Shown: piece after piece, positions 62,949 through 64,000 of the stretch
Position numbering within the stretch: position 1 is the stretch's first letter
Layout: each line of letters starts with the position of its first letter
Assembly: GCA_964404895.1 (NCBI GenBank)
Contig: CAYOLV010000003.1
Span: 62,001 to 126,000, forward strand
Reading direction: 5' to 3'
Origin: JBGSUZ01 sp964404895
GTDB lineage: Bacteria > Bacillota > Clostridia > Peptostreptococcales > Acidaminobacteraceae
Length of the DNA stretch: 64,000 bases
Notes under the pieces: model-generated
Told to the model about the DNA's origin: nothing
Seen by the model: only the letters and a program-made list of their open reading frames with translations
The model's database searches: none
Position numbers and translations under genes: made by a program

Positions 62949-63857
62949 ATGAATATTCAATATGAGTGGTATAAAGTCTTTTACAGTGCCGCCAAAAATT
63001 CGAATTATACAAAAGCAGCCTCTGAACTCTTCGTTACCCAATCTGCAGTCAGTCAAACGATTCACCAGCTTGAAAGTGCTTTGTCGGTCAAACTCTTTTA
63101 TAAGGAAGGCAGACGCATCCGGTTGACCAAAGAGGGTCAAGCCCTTTACGAACACGTGGCGCCAGCCATTCAACTTTTAGACAAAGGCGCTCAGGTCATT
63201 GGAGATATGAACAGTCTTACTCAGGGCAGTATTCGCCTTGGGGCCAGTGACACCATCAGTCGCTTTCTACTTTTACCCTATATTAAGGCCTTTCACGAAC
63301 AATACTCTCAAATAAGTATCACCATCAACAATAGACCTTCGCCGATTTCTTCTGAAATGGTTCAAAAAGGGGAGATTGACTTTGCCGTGGTCAATTACGA
63401 ATCCACCCTTGAAACCCAGCGCCTAGCCGTGTTCCCGCTGACAGAAACGGAAAATGTCTTTGTTGCCACAGATGCATTTCTCGCCTCTGCAGGTTTAAAA
63501 AAGGATAAAATTTCTTTGAAAAAACTCAGCGCCTGTACCCTCATTACTTTAGAAAGCAAATCCACCACCAGACGTCTTTTAGACCGCTTTTTACAGGACA
63601 AGAAAGTTAAATGGGTACCCGAATTTGAAGGGGGCAGCGTAGATTTGATTTTAGAGATGGCCTCAATGGGGATTGGGGTGGGTTTTGTGCCCAAAATGGC
63701 TCTGAGTAAGTGGACAGACCCTGACCTTAAAATACTCAATCTTTCTGAATCCATTCCCAAGACATCTGTCTGTATTGTGAAACATGCTCACATGCCTTTA
63801 ACATCGGCAGCACAAACGGCTTTTGAAGCTTTGCAAGGGTATTTTGAACGTGGGTAA
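62949..63857 (+). CDS. LysR-type transcriptional regulator
   Basis: A 302-residue regulator. The winged HTH is YKVFYSAAKNSNYTKAASEL followed by FVTQSAVSQTIHQLESAL. The effector domain begins GSIRLGASDTISRFLLLPYI, typical of LysR substrate-binding folds. ATG 62949 (MNIQYEWYKVF) follows AAGGAGAG by about nine bases; the 28-codon longer frame starts beside purL's own start and has no site. It diverges from purL over about 105 bases. LysR regulators often act on the divergent gene, but the effector and any role in purine control are unproven. Confidence 0.92.
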   Translation: MNIQYEWYKVFYSAAKNSNYTKAASELFVTQSAVSQTIHQLESALSVKLFYKEGRRIRLTKEGQALYEHVAPAIQLLDKGAQVIGDMNSLTQGSIRLGASDTISRFLLLPYIKAFHEQYSQISITINNRPSPISSEMVQKGEIDFAVVNYESTLETQRLAVFPLTETENVFVATDAFLASAGLKKDKISLKKLSACTLITLESKSTTRRLLDRFLQDKKVKWVPEFEGGSVDLILEMASMGIGVGFVPKMALSKWTDPDLKILNLSESIPKTSVCIVKHAHMPLTSAAQTAFEALQGYFERG

Positions 63858-63906
63858 GTCTCTGAAATCTTACCTATTACGCCTTCATAATCCAATTGAA
63901 CTAAAA

Positions 63907-63943
63907 AAGCACCCTCCATTCTGCATCAAATGTGAGGGTGCTT
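63907..63943 (+). terminator. Terminator of the LysR gene
   Basis: A perfect 10-bp stem AAGCACCCTC/GAGGGTGCTT has a 17-base loop. It is followed by CTATTTCTC on the plus strand, and an A-run precedes it for the other strand. It lies 50 bases past the LysR stop. Confidence 0.75.
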
Positions 63944-64000
63944 CTATTTCTCTCTATGTTCCTCTTTGAAATTTTCCTTCAAAATGCCTTCAACCTTGTT
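63944..64000 (-). CDS. C-terminal end of a gene entering from the right edge
   Basis: The minus strand is open from the window edge to a TAG at 63944-63946, giving NKVEGILKENFKEEHREK. The charged, helix-like composition and the stop immediately beside a bidirectional-looking terminator suggest a real gene end. Only 18 residues are visible, so the family cannot be named. Confidence 0.35.
   Translation of the reverse strand, partial: NKVEGILKENFKEEHREK

Overview
The window looks like chromosome from an anaerobic, motile, low-to-moderate-GC Gram-positive of the Clostridia type. The evidence is strong AGGAGG-type ribosome binding sites, an S-layer protein with C-terminal SLH domains, a class D sortase with an LPXTA substrate, sodium-pump oxaloacetate decarboxylation linked to citrate lyase, a clostridial-type single-chain PurL, and GTG/TTG starts. 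I cannot name the species. I see no rRNA, tRNA or CRISPR array.

Layout. 1-13.6 kb: surface and sensing genes, mostly on the minus strand: the N-terminal part of a large secreted FN3-type protein (TTG start, running off the left edge), a chemoreceptor, an orphan NarL-type response regulator, a decayed IS256-type transposase, a 1370-residue SLH surface protein, and several small membrane or lipoprotein genes, one apparently frameshifted. 13.6-24.0 kb: one long minus-strand citrate fermentation operon (transporter, citG, citC, citD, citE, citF, citX, then carboxyltransferase, a short OadG-like domain, a free biotin carrier, OadB and a 51-residue OadG-like membrane anchor). It ends in a 53-bp palindromic terminator that is also present at 5.5 kb. 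Citrate would be taken up and cleaved to acetate plus oxaloacetate, and the oxaloacetate decarboxylated to pyruvate with sodium export. Diverging from it (24.3-29.2 kb) are a hybrid histidine kinase, an OmpR-type regulator and a second chemoreceptor, plausibly the citrate-sensing and chemotaxis arm (inference).

30.4-36.0 kb: an AT-rich three-gene block that I read as a RADAR anti-phage system: a KAP-like ATPase, a second large protein and an adenosine-deaminase-fold protein with all its catalytic motifs. The ATPase (RdrA) appears split into two coupled ORFs, the most unusual point in the window. 36.3-48.6 kb: housekeeping and accessory genes: DUF2680 protein, S51 peptidase, bacteriohemerythrin, a K+ channel followed by a free cyclic-nucleotide-binding protein, an ArsS-type radical-SAM/glycosyltransferase cluster with rhodanese and TVP38 proteins, a nitroreductase and a Na+/phosphate cotransporter. 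49.0-51.5 kb: an ice-binding-fold adhesin with an LPATA sorting signal and its own class D sortase. 51.6-62.8 kb: the purine pathway (purL, then purE-C-F-M-N-H-D) with a PurBox-like inverted pair before purE, and a divergent LysR gene next to purL.

Start sites were chosen from visible ribosome binding sites and often differ from the longest open frame. Functional names rest on motif recognition by eye; no database search was run.
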